Shown: positions 45,643-57,997, numbered from the stretch's first letter. The stretch is 64,000 nt of DNA from Trichostrongylus colubriformis (GCA_963978905.1 OZ022256.1:28979426-29043425), one strand, 5' to 3'. Program-made: numbers and translations. The notes: generated from the letters alone by a model not told the origin.

Positions 45643-48600
45643 TTACTGGGTCTTGCACGATCCAATTTCTTCAAATTGAACAAACCTTCTGTTCTGTTCA
45701 CTCAATAACTTGAATTCGGAGAAGTGAACGAATGGCAGAAATCGTGAAAAGTAGCGGAATCCTTCGCGAAAACGTGCGTTTCTCAGGAAATACACTATTG
45801 GATTGACCACTGAGTGCACCATCGCCAATCCGTGAGAGAACCACCTGCAACACGACTACACATCTAATAGTATGACTCGCTTGTTAATAAGGCTTGCTCA
45901 GAAAACAGCGAAGGCAGTATGCGCAACGATATTCCCGGCTTTCTTAGTTCACGTTTGTGCGATAGCCAACGACCATTTTCCTCAACGGTATCAGACAGGA
46001 ACTCAGAAAATTAGGAGCAGATTGGGTACTTATATCATGTAGGTGTCAGGTAATTTACAGCGTCGGTATGCACCTTTACGTCAGGTGCTCCATGAACAGT
46101 GTGAAGAATTCGCGTGAAGTTTGACTAGATTAGGCATGGACCGAAAGACATGTATCAAAAAGACCATCTCTCGATGGGGAAGCGGGCTGAAATCTTATGT
46201 GTCCAGGTCAAAAATTCTGATCCGGTTCCAAGGTAAGACCATGGATGAACGAATTGAGGTGGAAAGCAAGTTCTATGATAGGGAAGACCTGCATATTGTG
46301 GGTGGAGCTAACCACACTGATGGTGCGCTCACTGCAAATGTTTATAACTCTGCTTCAAGATCTTCATGAAAAAGAAGAGCAGGAAATCCTGGTGCACACC
46401 CATTACGCATCTAGTGTAGGCAAGCGGGTGAAAGCTTGGCTTGGTTTGATGTTTCTTTATTATTCTGTGCCAACCAGGCTTGTTATGGAACGTTAATTGG
46501 ACGACGTTTCGACTAAATCGTCGTTGTCAAGAACTAAAAGTTCGGAGCTTCCAATCTGTATCTCACTCTGTGAAGGGCCCTGCCATTCTCTATGTCTTCA
46601 ACCCTTGTTAGAACTTAAACTCGAAAATAGTCTAGTAAAGGGGACCGACCCACGACGTTCCAGTAGGAGTTCCCACTCCGCTTCTTCCAGTGACCAAGTA
46701 TGGAAAAATGAGACGCCAGTGTACCCGAGACCGGTGTTGTCATAATCCACACAGCGAAATGACAGGCAAAAATTCTGTTGTGATGGCCATGCATTCATTC
46801 AACTGGAGTGGAAGTCAACTGACGGCCCCTGAACTTGTTGCTCGACACTGGCGCAATGATCACGCTGATCTCGAAGTCGAGCTGGAAGAAACTCGGAAGG
46901 CCACAGCTTAAGATGTACAACGCCATCGTCAACAATGCCAATGGGATACGGATACCGACGATCGGACGTACAATGGTCGACTTCACATTGAAGAGCTCTG
47001 AGGGAATACGCCATGAAGGACGAGGACATTGCTACGTCACCGAAGACCTCGACATCTTCGGCTTTCGGCTGGGAATGGATCCAGCAAATTTCAGAGCTGG
47101 TGAAACCACTGCAGAGTATATCGCCAACGTAACCATACTTGCAGATCCTGCTGTGACCTGTCGAGAAGAGATTGTCGCTAAACTGAAGGTCACCCATGCC
47201 GAAGTATTCAAGACAGGACTCGGACGATGCTCAAAGACCAAAGCGACACTGCAGCTGATACCCAATGCTCATCATCCTGTCTTTAAACAGAAGCGCCCCG
47301 TGCCGTACGCCTATATAGCCGCTTTGGATGAAGAGATCGACCGCTTACTTGCAGAAGGGGTTCTTTCTCCAGTCGACTACTTCGCCTGAGCAGCACCCGT
47401 GTCGTCGTCAAGAAGACTAATGGAACCACACGCCTTTGTGCGGACTTTTCTACTGGACTGAACGACGCGCTGATGTTATGTCAGCATCCGCTGCCTACTC
47501 CGGACGAATTTTCACCAAGCTGAAAGGCGGCACGACATTCACGCAAATTGACTTCGCCGACGCTCATCTACAGATCGAGGTCGATGAGGAGCAGAAGGAG
47601 CTACTTACCATCAGCACGCACAGAGGACTACTCCGCTACAATCGCCTCCCATTTGGCGTCAAATCTGCATCAGGCATCTTTAAGCAAATCGATTCCATGA
47701 TTTGCGGACTCAGAGGTTGCGCTGCGTACCTCGACGACGTTATCGTCACCGGCCGCACTATCAAGGAGCACGTCGCCAGCTTGGAAGCCCTTTTCAAAAT
47801 GATATCCGACTACGGCTTCCGCGTCCGGATCGAAAAATGTAGTTTCCTGATGCCTCAACTCCGATACCTAGAACACATCATCGATACCACCGGACGCCGA
47901 CCCGATCCTGCCAAGGATCCTGATCCGCAAGATGCCACGCCCCACGGACATCACACAAGTACGATCGTTCTTGGGAATGCTCAACTACTACGTTCACTTC
48001 GTCAGCGAGATGCGACAACTGCGTGCACCGTTGGACAACCTCCTGAAGAAGAACACACCGTTCGAATGGTCCGCCGAATGCCAAGAAGCCTTCCAACGCG
48101 CCAAGGATGTGCTTGCTTCGACCTCCTGCTCACCCACTACGATCCCACAACGGAGATCGTTATTGTGGCCGATGCATCGGAGTACGGGATAGGAGCAGTG
48201 ATCAGCCACCGTGTTCCCGGATGGAACGGAGAAAGCGATTCACCATGCTTGCCGTTCCCTAACAGCTGCCGAGAAGAATTACGGACAGGTCGAGAAAGAG
48301 GCTATCGCCATAACGTTCGCCCTACGGAAGTTCCACCGTTACATAAACTGACGCCGCTTCAAGCTGTTAACCCACCACAAGCCACTCCTCGCCATTTTCG
48401 GAAGTAAGAAAGGAGTGCCAGTATATACTGCAAATCGACTTCAACGATGGGGTTTGATAGTGAAGAACTACGACTTCAACACTGAGTACCAACGCTCAAC
48501 GAGTTTTGGGCAAGCGGACGCCCTTTCTCGCCTCATCGCGGAACAATCGACCACCCAAGAATTTAGTCATTGCAGCGATCGAAAAGGATTCGTCCGCCGT

Positions 48601-51600
48601 TTTCATCAATGCCACGTCCAAGCTACCAATCGATGCCCAGAGGATAGCCAAAGAAACTTTAAAGGATTCAGTCCTGAAGAACATCCTCGAATATGTGCAA
48701 TGTAGAGAATGGCCGAAGAAATCAGATGCCGCAAGCCCCTTCAAAAGCCTGAGGGAATCACTCTCAACGCAAAATGGATGTCTATTTGTGGGTGATCGCA
48801 TTGTGATCCCAGATAGCCTTCACAATGCTGTACTCACCGAACTTCATGACGGACACCCAGGGATGGCGCGGATGAAGATCTCGCCAGAAACTACGTCTTT
48901 CGGATGAACATCAACAGCGACATCGAAAACTTCGTCAAGACATGCACCCCCTGTCAGGAAACTGCAAAGAGTCCAGTAAAAGCAAAACTTTGTTCATGGC
49001 CGATGGAGGATAAGCCGTGGCACCACGTACATGCTGACTTCGCTGGGCCGATGGGCGGAAAAATGCATCTCGTCATCGTCGACACCTACTCGAAATGGCC
49101 CGAGATTGTCGAGATGTCATCCACAACGGCAACCAGCACAGTTAGAGAGTTACGCTGCCTCTTCGCCCATTTTGGCAATCTGCAGACGCTGGTAACGGAC
49201 AATGGACGCAATTTGCAGCCCAGGAATTTAAAGACTACTGCCACAGAAATGGTATCAGGCACATCACGTCGTCACCATTTCACCCTCAGTCCAATGGACA
49301 GGCAGAGCGCTTCGTAGACACCTTCGAGAGGAGCTTCAAGAAGATGAGGAAGCACTTATCTCCGACGAAAGCACTGCAGAAATTTCTTTTAACATACCGT
49401 CGGAGTCCCTGCCCTTCCGCGCCGGGAAGACAGTCACCAGCTGAGGCTTTCCTGGGGAGACAAATCAGAACTACACTCGGTCTCCTCAAGCCATCTGCCA
49501 CCCAAAAGAGTGAGAACCAAAACCGAGAAATGGAGGACCAGCATAATCGCCATCACGGAGCTCGACACAAACAGTTCACCGTGGGGGCGACTTCGTGTGG
49601 ACAATGGACTACCGTTCAAGAACGCCACGGCAGGTCTCTAGACGGATTCAACAACGCCATGGGAAAAGGCTCTATGATGTACTGATCGATGGACAAATAT
49701 GGAGGCGACATACCAACCGATAGTGATTATGTGCGAATAAAGTCCCATCCGTAACAGAATCACCGTCAGAATCAGCGGATCTACCACTGTTACCATGCTC
49801 CAGGCATCAGCAGGCACCGACAGCATGAAGAACAATACAGGCCACCGCCTCAGCTACCCGACAGAACACTGCGACAACAACGCAGTCCACGACCGAGGAA
49901 GTCTCTGGAGAGCGACGATAAAGACCACGCCGTGCACCGAACCGGTTGAACGTCGACCCCAAGAAGAAGACGTACACCTTGTGTCCATGTTAGGGGGAGG
50001 GTTGGATACTGTAGGTAATGGCTATCTCAGGCGCCAAGGCGCCCCGACCTTTGGTCTCGCGCCTGATGATACTTTGACCCTGGCGGGATGATACCCCGAT
50101 CCCGGGATTTGGCGCCTAATGATACTTTAACCCTAAGGGGGTATATAATCTCTTGTTGATTTGATATGTTCAGTTTATTCTCTTCTGTTCTGGATGAATT
50201 TTCTAACTCGCCGTGCACGTAACAGTGACTACGCAGCAGTCATCGATAGTACATGATAGGCATACGTGCTGTCACCGGTCTTTCTATTCTCCCCATGAAG
50301 CATATTGCTAAGACTGGAGCTATTCGTTGGCCCATCGCAAGCCCCCGGTTCTGAGTGTTGTCCACTCCACTCAAAGATGTTACAGTTGAGGCACTCCTTA
50401 ACTAGAGTCATAATATGTACTTTGCTTGATCTGAATGTCACAATTTTGGTGTCGTGCTCATCCAGCATTTCGAAAAGAGCTTGGAAAGCTTCGTTGTTAC
50501 ATTCGTATAAAGCGCAGTCACATCAAACGACTCTATTACACAGTTTTCCGGAAGTCTACAAGAACGTAGTCGCTCTAAGAAATTTCCGGTGTTTGGTAAG
50601 TGTGAAGGTACGAATCGAAGGAGTTGACCATTAATTTTGTTAAGAAACCGGATTTTGTTGAGTCAAAGAGAGTGGCAGGGCCCTTTACCGGATGACATAC
50701 AGATTGGAAGCTCCGATCTCTTATTAGGTCTTGAAACAACGACTTGTTCGAAACGTCGACCAATAAACGTTCCTTCACAAACCTGGTTGGCACAGAAGGA
50801 TAAAGAAACATTCAACGTTTAGACATGCCGAGGTTTCAAGAAGACCGAATCTGGATTCTGCTTAGCTCAGTATTCCTTTCAATCACAAGTTCGCTGGCAC
50901 AGATCGTTGGATCAGAATTTCTAGCGGCGGCACGTGGCGAACGGCGTGGTGAGCGCGTGCACTTTTCTTCGCGTGCGATTACGTACATCCCTCTTAAAAA
51001 CTTACGCCTGGATGAATAGAATTCTTATTATGCTATTGCTACTTCAATTTGTTATGTTGTCAGCGTATCTTTCTATGTAAGAGAGCCAGTTTATACTTTG
51101 TTAAAAGTATTGGTTCTCTCTCTTCTTCTTCCTAGCGTTATACTCGCGTCGGTGCACGGTTCGCTGGTCTCGTCCGTCACCATTTGTTTCTATCCGAGAC
51201 GTTCTCGGATAGAAACATTGCTTCACCTTGATGAGGTTCCCCTTGATGACGTCCCACAACCTCTTCTTCGGGCAGACACGTGATCGCTTCCCTTGCGCTT
51301 CGAACACCAGTGCTTTTCCCATGGTGGGGCCAAGATCATAATTTCACCTGAGTGCAGCTGCCTTTCATGTATCTTTATTACGGGCCAGCATTCTTTCCCG
51401 TACAGCACTGCGAACCCTACCGCTGCACGGTATACCTTGCCCTTGAGCGTTCTGGAGCACCGCCGATCGCACAGTATTTCAGTAAACTCCCGCCACTTCA
51501 TCCATGCCGACCATTCAATGCGTGATCCACCATACCATTAGCCGCCGGATCACTATCGAGGTACCGAAAGTTACTACCCTCTGACGCTCTCCCAAGGTTG

Positions 51601-54600
51601 ACCCCTTATCCGTTAAAGCCACTTTACAGAGCTTGTGAATTTGGTCTTACTGACGTTCAGTCGGAGACCATTCTCTGCCAGCCTGTCCTACTATTTCTGT
51701 AATTTTGTCTGGAGTTCTTCCCTGCTTTCCGCTACCATTGATATGTCGTCCGCATAGGATGGTGTTTAGTGGTTCTTCCATGAGATCTTTCGCGATCACA
51801 TGCAGAGTGAAGAGGAACAGGAACCGGTTCAGAGCCAATCTTGTACGCATCCCTACCGTGATACTTACATTGTTTGACAGCCGTGCGGAGTGCGAACAGC
51901 TAATCTATCTCCGCCGTATATATCCCTTAAGAGGGGCGATCAGCCGTTCTGATACATGGAGTTGTCGCAAGGCCTCCATGAGCACTGGTCTGCAGAGGCA
52001 GGCGAAATCCTCCTCGAGATCGATGAATGCTAGGTAGCATGGTCGCCGCTTCTCCCAATACTCCTTCATCAACTGTTCGGCGATGGAGATGGCGTCGGTT
52101 GTGGATCTTCTAGACATGAACACGAATGGTTCCTGGGTGATAGGGATAAGTTCCCTTAGCTTCGAATAGATCAGCCTCTCGCACAGCTTCATGGTAGTGC
52201 TGTCAACTTGATCCTTTGGTAATTGGAACCTTTCACTGCATCACCCTCCTGCTTGAAGGTGGAAATGAAGATACTAGACTTCCAGGGGATCCTTCCTTCA
52301 GCGGTTGCTGCTCAGGAATCGAGTGAGCCACTCTATCATGTGGTCTCTCAGCGCCTTTCATGCATCTATCGGCAACCCATCTGGATCAACCACCTTCTCA
52401 TTCTTCATCCTCCATAGCATACGATAGAACTCTCCATTGGTCCAGAGTGAAATTGGCCAGCCCTGACCTCCCGTTTCGGTTTTTCATCACGAGAAAACTC
52501 GCCGTCTAGAGGCCTATGAGAGCACTCCTGCCACCTTCTTCACAGCTTGGCTGGCTTCCTCAGGCTGACACTAGCACAGTTTTTCACGGTCTTCACCGCC
52601 CTAATGTCATGATGGCTCGTTTTCTAGCTCTGGCCATCCTGAAGACGAACTTCTCGACCTCCTCGCCCTTCAATTTCTCCTACAAGGCACCCATTTCCGT
52701 GTTCTAGGCTTTGGCTATGGTTGTTTCAGCGAGCCTCTTGCGACTTTCTTCCTTTGAAGTTCTGTGATGAAGCACTAATTCCGTTTGCCTTTCCTAGCTG
52801 CTGTAGATTACCTTCTGAGCTCCCTTTTTCGCTAAGAGCTTTTTACAGATAGCCAGGTCGTGAGCTACAGCCAGGTCAAATACCCTCTCTCCTTCGGCAT
52901 TCCTTGACTCAATGCTATGCTTCAGCCCACGTGCACTTTCTCTAGCCGTTTCCTGTCACTGCCTACTTGACCGTTCGCGTCTCACGCTACGGTGAGATAG
53001 CCATTCTGCAGAATCACATGCCTTAATGGCTCCATCGAGGCTCAGATAGAACACAACTTTTTCTACTTGCGATTCGCACACGGTCATTATGGTCGAGTAT
53101 CCCACCTCAGTGTCTATCTCTACAGCCATGGTTCGGCCGCTGATCTTGTCTACTGCAGAAACACAGTGATTGAGAGACTCTGCTCCGGCTACTGCTACGC
53201 CGTTTCTCCTCCTTAGTAGGAGGGTTTGACACCGTCACCGAAATCCCTTGTTTTAACCCCTTCCCAGAGTGTTTCCTGGAGGTACAGGACTTGGATTCTC
53301 TTGCGTTTCATTAGTTCAACCACCTCTCGAGACTTGCCGGTCAGCGACCCCATATTAAGAGTCCGGATTCGAACTCACCGATTTACTTGACCGCGGCCGT
53401 TCACCCTTCTAATGCCCTCGCATACTAACCACAGTATTCGGGCAGGAGTTCTGCACGCTACTTTCGAGTGACATAGGTGCTATCGCGATGAAGGGGGTGG
53501 GGGGGGGGGGAGGGATTGTGCATCCTTCTATGTACGCCACTTTTACCTACCTAGAAGGTGAAGGAACCTCTTCCTCCCTCCACTGAAGCTTGGGCAAACT
53601 AAGCTTAAAGGAATCGTCCACGGAAAACGAGTTTTTGTGTTACCTATATATTTATGTTGTATTTGCCTAATGTTGGCCTCTTGCAAAATTTCACGCGAAA
53701 AGATGTGAATCTGGCCGAGATACAGCACCACAAAGTGCGGTCCCAGTGGGCGGGGCCTCCGTGTCAAAGCCTCGTCCCGTCTTCCGCCACCGTTGGGAAC
53801 GGAGAGTGGGACTGTTTACGTAACCTTCTGTTCCTGCAATGCGTCTCAGACCACGGCGGACGCGGTACGAGGCTTTTACACGGAGGCCCCGCCCACTGGG
53901 ACAGCACTTTGTGGTGCTGTATCTCAGCCAGATTCACATTTTTTCGCGTGAAATTTTGCATGAGGCCAACATTAGGCAAATACAACATAAATATATGGGT
54001 AACACAAAAACTCATTTTCCGTGGACGATTCCTTTAAGTGTACAGATTGATCCCTCAGAAATGCTCACGTGTGAAACTTTCCATAAGATGTCCCGTCATT
54101 ACAATAGTACCATAATCCATACTGTATAAAGTGCTCAAGTACTGTTCCTTTTAAAGACTCCCACATACCAGCTCATTGCTTCATAAGCGGAATAGCAACC
54201 AGCTAGGGTAGCTCGCGCTGATGGCGTCGTCAGTACGACGGCGCAATGCGAAATCGTGACCAAACAATATGCGCTGCAAGTCCACTTATAGCAACTACTG
54301 ATATTCATAAGAAATACAAACCAGATGTAGAGGATGAATTTCCAACTTGCAACGCTGGGCCACAGATCGATGACAACGTTAATGAGAAGTAAAAGAGGCA
54401 GCCAGCAGAACGCGAACATGGCCGAAATAAGTATCACCATGGGTATTAACTGAAACAATGTAAAGTTTGTAGAGTTTAACGGATCGAGAAAACGAAGTAC
54501 CTTTTTCACGCTTTCGTGCCTCTCCATTATAACTTTTTTAGTTGTCGTACTGGTCGGCCCGGGGACCCGGCTATTCCACATCTTCATGCCAATGAAGGTA

Positions 54601-57600
54601 TAGGTGATAATCAGCACAGTAAGCGGCACGACATACTGCAGCACGAGGATCAGATAGGAGTAGAGACGACGGGACTGAAAGGAACATATGTAAGCTCAAA
54701 GAAGCTAACCCAGTGCAGACAATATAGAATATTTTGCATAAAATTCTAATGAAACACTCGGACGACATCATAAAATTAGGTCGCTCCCTGAACTCCGTTG
54801 CTCAGACACTGTGGGTACGATAGCACGATGCGTAGGCACAGCAAGTGCACTTATCGGATCATTACTATGCATGCATAGCTCAGTTGCATTGCTAGTATGT
54901 TACTGGCAACAACATTTCCTCCTGGCTGTTGATTGCTGAATCAAATTGATTCAATTTCCAAAGCCTCTTCAGTATTCTACCAAACCGATCTTTTAAATAT
55001 CTGTGAGCAATGAAGTCTCGTGAGGTGGTTTCGGAAGATTCTATAGTATTACGGCAAAGAATCAACTTTCGGGTCAGTGTGCGTCGAGAAAAAGTACACA
55101 CTATCGCGCACAGCACATCAATGCACAATGACACCTAAAGGCATGGCAAACATTCTCTTCTGATGCAGACAGTGTGATGTGAGAAAGGCAGGTGAGATAA
55201 TTTTTGCGCATTTTAAACGAAAAAATGTTTAATTTCCCTGCCATACAGCATACGCTGTTGCATGCCAGTGGTTGTAAGTTTGAGCCTAGACGGGGAAGGG
55301 AAAGAATTCCGGGTAGGTGAAGTATTAGGTTGTCCCAAAAGTCTTGTCATATTTTTTTCGATCATCACTTTTTATTTTTTTTGTCCAACAAATGATAATT
55401 AGGCAACAAAGTATTGACCGTTGTTATCGGCAACCCTCTGCCACTTTATAGGAGAATCGTTGATTCTCTTCTCCCAGAACTCTGGGTTCTGAGAGTCGAA
55501 GAAGTCAGCGATCGCCTTCGCAAGCAAGTCATAATCAACGAATTTTCTCTTGGCAGGAAGGATTCGAGAGGATGGGTACGGTGATAGTCAGAAGGGGCAA
55601 GTCTGGAGAGTACGGTGGGTGGGGCAGCACATCCCAGCCGAGCTCCTATAACTTAGCCTGGGTACTTTTCGCGAAATGGGAGCGGGCGTCGTTATGAAGA
55701 AGGGTGACCGCAGACTTTTCCGGCACTTTTCTCGAACATCGACGGCGAGCTGCTGGAGCTGGTGGGTGCATACGGTAGTGGTGACTGTCTCGCCTTGTAC
55801 CAGCACCTCGCGAAAAAGCATTCCTTCCTCGTCCCAGAACCAGCACAGTCCCAAGCGTGGTTTGTCTTTCATGTCAATCTCGCCGTTGCTGAAGCTGATG
55901 AATCAGCGGCGCACGGTCACGTAGCTCACACATCCCTTGCTTAATGCAGCGCTGATGGAGTGGCAAGCTTCCGTCGTTTTGGTGCCGCAAGACTGCTCAT
56001 AATAGATGTGGGTGGGTATCGACAACGGGCATTGTAGCTCTCTCCACGGGATCTGGTGGGACAATATATATTTTCCTAGAAAGCTTAGGGAACGTTCTAC
56101 CATATTCCTGGAGCGCCTGGACCTGCCTCGAAGTGAACAAGAGTTACTGATTTTTTTGGGAAAATATGACAAGACTTTTGGGACAACCTAATACTTTTCA
56201 CGTAGTCAACTCTTCCCTTCAGGACAGTTTCACCTATCCCGAAACTCTTTTCTCTTTATTGATCCACACTGAAATTCACTTATCACCAATCTGCTATTAC
56301 GCGCTGGAGGTATGAGAATGCCGCAGCGTCTTTTCGTGGCGCGGCGCAATGTCGTGCGATACGCGATGTCGCATCGCATTCCTCCCTCACGACCCACAAT
56401 GACCTCTTTTTCTGAGCAAAAACGAATGAAGCGGTGCGAGCAAATGATGAGCTGCATGACGAAATGTAGGTGTGTAACTCACTTTTGCGCATGGGGTGTG
56501 TGCACTTGTGACAAAAAATCGCGCGGCTGCCGGCGGCGAGCGGGGCGACGAGTGCGGACCTCTCTACCTATGAGAGAGACCCGTGCAAAATTGGAGGAGC
56601 TATGCTGGGACACGGTTCCACATCCACCCTATTCACCTGATGTTGCCCCCTCAGATTATCACTTGTTGCGGCCTCTCCAGGCTTTCCTAGCAAAAAAAAA
56701 AACAGTTCGTCAGCTATGACCACCTTGAACAAGTGGTCGGTGACTTCTTTGACTCCCAATCTTCTCAGTTTTGGGAGAAGTGAATCGCTGACCTGCCCGT
56801 TAGGTGGAGCAATGTCATAAGTAACGATGGCTATTATATTGTTGATTAGCTTGTATTGTTTGCTGAATTGTAAAATAAAACAGAAAAATCTCAACCCTAT
56901 CAAAACTTTTCGATCAAGCTAATATACATAGCCGGGATTATCTCTATTTTGTTATACCGCCTATTATCTGCCGAGTCTTATGCTTTTCTACTCTATTCTT
57001 ATCTTCTATCTATTCAATGTTTGAGCTACACCATCCTGGATTTAGCGTGTAAGGCAGCAGTGGCTTTTGCGTGGCAGAAGAGGTTCGTTATCGATTGTGA
57101 TAGAATAGGACTCAAAAAACCTGATAGCAGAAGCAACATTATCGGGTGATAGCATCTAGTGAGAACTTGCCCAAACGTCGTCTACTTCCTGACCGTGAGA
57201 TAGTAGAAACCAAAGATAAAGGAAACCTTATTTTTAGGATTTTCGGGGTTCTTTTAAGTTTTCTTCACTTATGCGTTACTCAGCATCTCCAGAATAATTA
57301 CTGAACACGACAGAATGTGCCTTTAATCACTGCGACGCTTCCAAATTCGTGCCTGGCTTAACATTCAGGATAGAAATTCATTCTGATTCCTAATATATCT
57401 GAAAAGTATTCCAAGAAACATGTAAAGTAATGGGAGTGAAAAAAATGAAGAGACCCGTATCGAAGGTTCGCTGTTTTTCTGGGCGTGCAATTGTCATACT
57501 CTGAAGCAATGCCCAAGTAACACTCACTCCTGGTACAAGTGTGTCGACAGTAGACCAGTCCTCATCACATCGCTTTATTCCGTCAGTTGTATGTATCTTG

Positions 57601-57997
57601 GAAACAAGAAAGAGTGGCAGTGCCATGCTTATACTGAAAATGGGTTTTCAGAGAGAAGTGAAAGGAGATTGAGAACGTTTACCTAAAAGCCCACGTGGAT
57701 AGCACAAGATAAACGGCTCGCTTTCGTGTCAACCGCATACTAGGTGACATAACAAACATGATTGCCATCCATCGGTCAAAACTACAACTCATCATTTCGA
57801 AAACAATTCCATATTACTCGTTCCAGTGCGAGCTCACCTGATCACTACTAGTGTCCAAGAGCTCAAAAATACAGCAACTCCTTGAAAGAACGAAAGGAGA
57901 CTGCACATTGCGGAGCCGAAGACCCATCGTTGGTCGTCGAAGATCAGCACTTGCCAATAGGAGAATGGAATGCAGAACACGGCAATAAGGAGGTCGG
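45643..57997 (-). CDS. neuropeptide receptor (rhodopsin-family GPCR), 5' exons missing
   Basis: Six minus-strand exons join in phase with GT-AG introns: 57997-57838, 57781-57683, 57633-57528, 54674-54501, 54449-54322, 45844-45643 (stop TAA), giving 288 codons. In order: DLLIAVFCIPFSYW (TM2), MCSLLSFFQ (TM3 with the disulfide Cys), FDRW at the DRY position, STWAFSISMALPLFLVS (TM4), CDEDW in loop 2, VPLTVLIITYTFIGMKMW (TM5), FAFCWLPLLLL (TM6), WFSHGLAMVHSVVNPIVYFL (TM7 with NPxxY) and NARFREGF (helix 8). This matches nematode NPR/NPY-type peptide receptors, plasma-membrane proteins that couple peptide binding to G proteins. TM1 and the N terminus were not found and may lie beyond 64000. Introns are 56, 49, 2853, 51 and 8477 nt; the two large ones are full of transposons. 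No disabling change was seen in the exons. The exact NPR subtype is not assigned. Confidence 0.92.
46440..46625 (+). pseudogene. Penelope-like element fragment (plus strand)
   Basis: MFLYYSVPTRLVMER, then after a stop DDVSTKSSLSR and SLCEGPCHSLC. The DNA is the inverse of about 50640-50820, which encodes the corresponding residues on the minus strand. Only this short N-terminal part remains. Confidence 0.65.
46690..49730 (+). pseudogene. Ty3/gypsy-type pol, decayed
   Basis: Domains in order, each in a shifted frame: aspartic protease with LLLDTGAMITLIS (from 46832, after an in-frame stop); reverse transcriptase with RLCADFSTGLN, TQIDFADAHLQIE, LPFGVKSASGIF and the catalytic box AYLDDVIVTG (about 47720-47755); connection with RSFLGMLNYYVHF; RNase H with VADASEYGIGAVI (about 48165) and FGQADALSRL (about 48505-48535); integrase with LHDGHPGMARMK, CTPCQE (zinc finger), HADFAGPMG, VTDNG and PFHPQSNGQAERF. 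At least six frame changes and several stops. Gypsy elements copy RNA into DNA and insert it with integrase. No gag or 5' LTR was found: sequence before about 46690 is Penelope-like, so the 5' part is lost. It lies in the last receptor intron, antisense to the gene. Confidence 0.9.
49988..50224 (+). repeat. 3' LTR of the gypsy element
   Basis: Starts TGTTAGGGGG and ends TAACA (50220-50224), giving inverted TGTTA/TAACA termini. It includes a promoter-like GTATATAATC near 50141-50150 and the repeated phrase GGCGCC..TGATACTTT. Alternatively the G-rich AGGGGGAGGG is the polypurine primer and the LTR begins at TGGATAC (50003). No second LTR is present in the window. The plausible target duplication GTGAC after 50224 cannot be checked without the 5' end. 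Confidence 0.6.
50225..50822 (-). pseudogene. Penelope-like element reverse transcriptase fragment
   Basis: On the minus strand from 50822: VPTRFVKERLLVDVSNKSLF, SFDSYLH, then after a break VIESFDVTALYTNVTTK, KECLNCNIFEWSG, RIAPVLAICFMGRIERP and finally MPIMYYR followed one base out of phase by DDCCVV. These match the Penelope-like reverse transcriptase (DVTALYTNV; GLAMG.RLAP; YIDD), up to and including the catalytic box, where the sequence stops at the gypsy LTR. Penelope-like enzymes resemble telomerase and some carry a GIY-YIG nuclease, not seen here. Several stops. Confidence 0.75.
50823..51189. other. no gene recognised (intronic)
   Basis: Intron sequence between the Penelope piece and the RTE remnant; nothing recognised. 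Confidence 0.5.
51190..53400 (-). pseudogene. RTE-type non-LTR retrotransposon, decayed but near full length
   Basis: Minus strand, 5' end near 53400. SLTGKSREVVELMKRKRI and VLYLQETLWEG belong to the N-terminal endonuclease (family: VQETRWKG). About 52192-51905 gives KLCERLIYSKLRELIPI, RRSTTDAISIAEQL and REKRRPCYLAFIDLE-like reverse transcriptase (here WEKRRPCYLAFIDLE). About 51501-51223 gives CDRRCSRTLKGKVYRAAVGF and the C-terminal CPKKRLWDVIKGNL. Order and spacing fit one RTE copy of about 2.2 kb with stops and shifts throughout. It lies in the receptor's last intron in the sense orientation. Confidence 0.8.
53401..53604. repeat. solo foldback motif and G run
   Basis: GGTGCTATCGCGATGAAGGGG near 53476 matches the arm of the 4420-4610 foldback in 19 or so positions, followed by a run of more than ten G (53501-53511). 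Confidence 0.5.
53609..54033. mobile_element. foldback MITE flanked by TTAA, 425 bp
   Basis: TTAA at 53605-53608 and 54034-54037 flank AGGAATCGTCCACGG and its inverse. The arms (about 53609-53780 and 53870-54033) are nearly perfect complements around a core containing GACTGTTTACGTAACC. Long open frames on both strands are by-products of the palindrome. TTAA duplication is known for piggyBac-type elements, but the termini lack the usual CCY start, so the superfamily is open. Other copies or ends: 3515, 39880-40317, 40418. Confidence 0.8.
55325..56191 (-). mobile_element. mariner transposon, internally deleted, 867 bp
   Basis: Ends TTAGGTTGTCCCAAAAGTC and its inverse at 56191, flanked by TA (55323-55324 and 56192-56193). 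It lies within the 2.85-kb receptor intron. A complete mariner is about 1.3 kb, so roughly a third is missing; the coding remnant is listed separately. Confidence 0.88.
55588..56172 (-). pseudogene. mariner transposase remnant
   Basis: Minus strand: TEACHSISAAL and GCVSYVTVRRWF (helix-turn-helix half), then FSNGEIDMKDKPR joined directly to LGLCWFWDEEGMLF from the catalytic domain, so the region with the first catalytic Asp environment is partly deleted. Then VLVQGETVTTTV and, in another frame, a degraded HNDARSH motif (usual HDNARPH). Frameshifts continue to the 3' end. The product would have no activity. Confidence 0.8.
56560..56900 (+). pseudogene. mariner transposase C-terminal fragment, second family
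   Basis: Plus strand RAKLEELCWDTVPHPPYSPD and VAPSDYHLL (about 56580-56670), an A run of eleven bases (56693-56703), then in another frame residues like HLEQVVGDFFDSQ and WEKxIADLPVRWSNVI. This is the mariner C-terminal third. No inverted ends were found. It differs from the neighbour at 55325 in sequence and orientation. Confidence 0.75.

Noticed and set aside
46440..50822. The two inverted Penelope pieces as terminal repeats of one large element enclosing gypsy
   Set aside because: The pieces differ in length and divergence, and coding content shows Penelope reverse transcriptase and gypsy pol, so nested insertion and rearrangement explain them better.
53654..54129. Overlapping 83-127-codon proteins on both strands
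   Set aside because: They are by-products of the palindromic foldback MITE; the same residues appear on both strands because the DNA is an inverted repeat.
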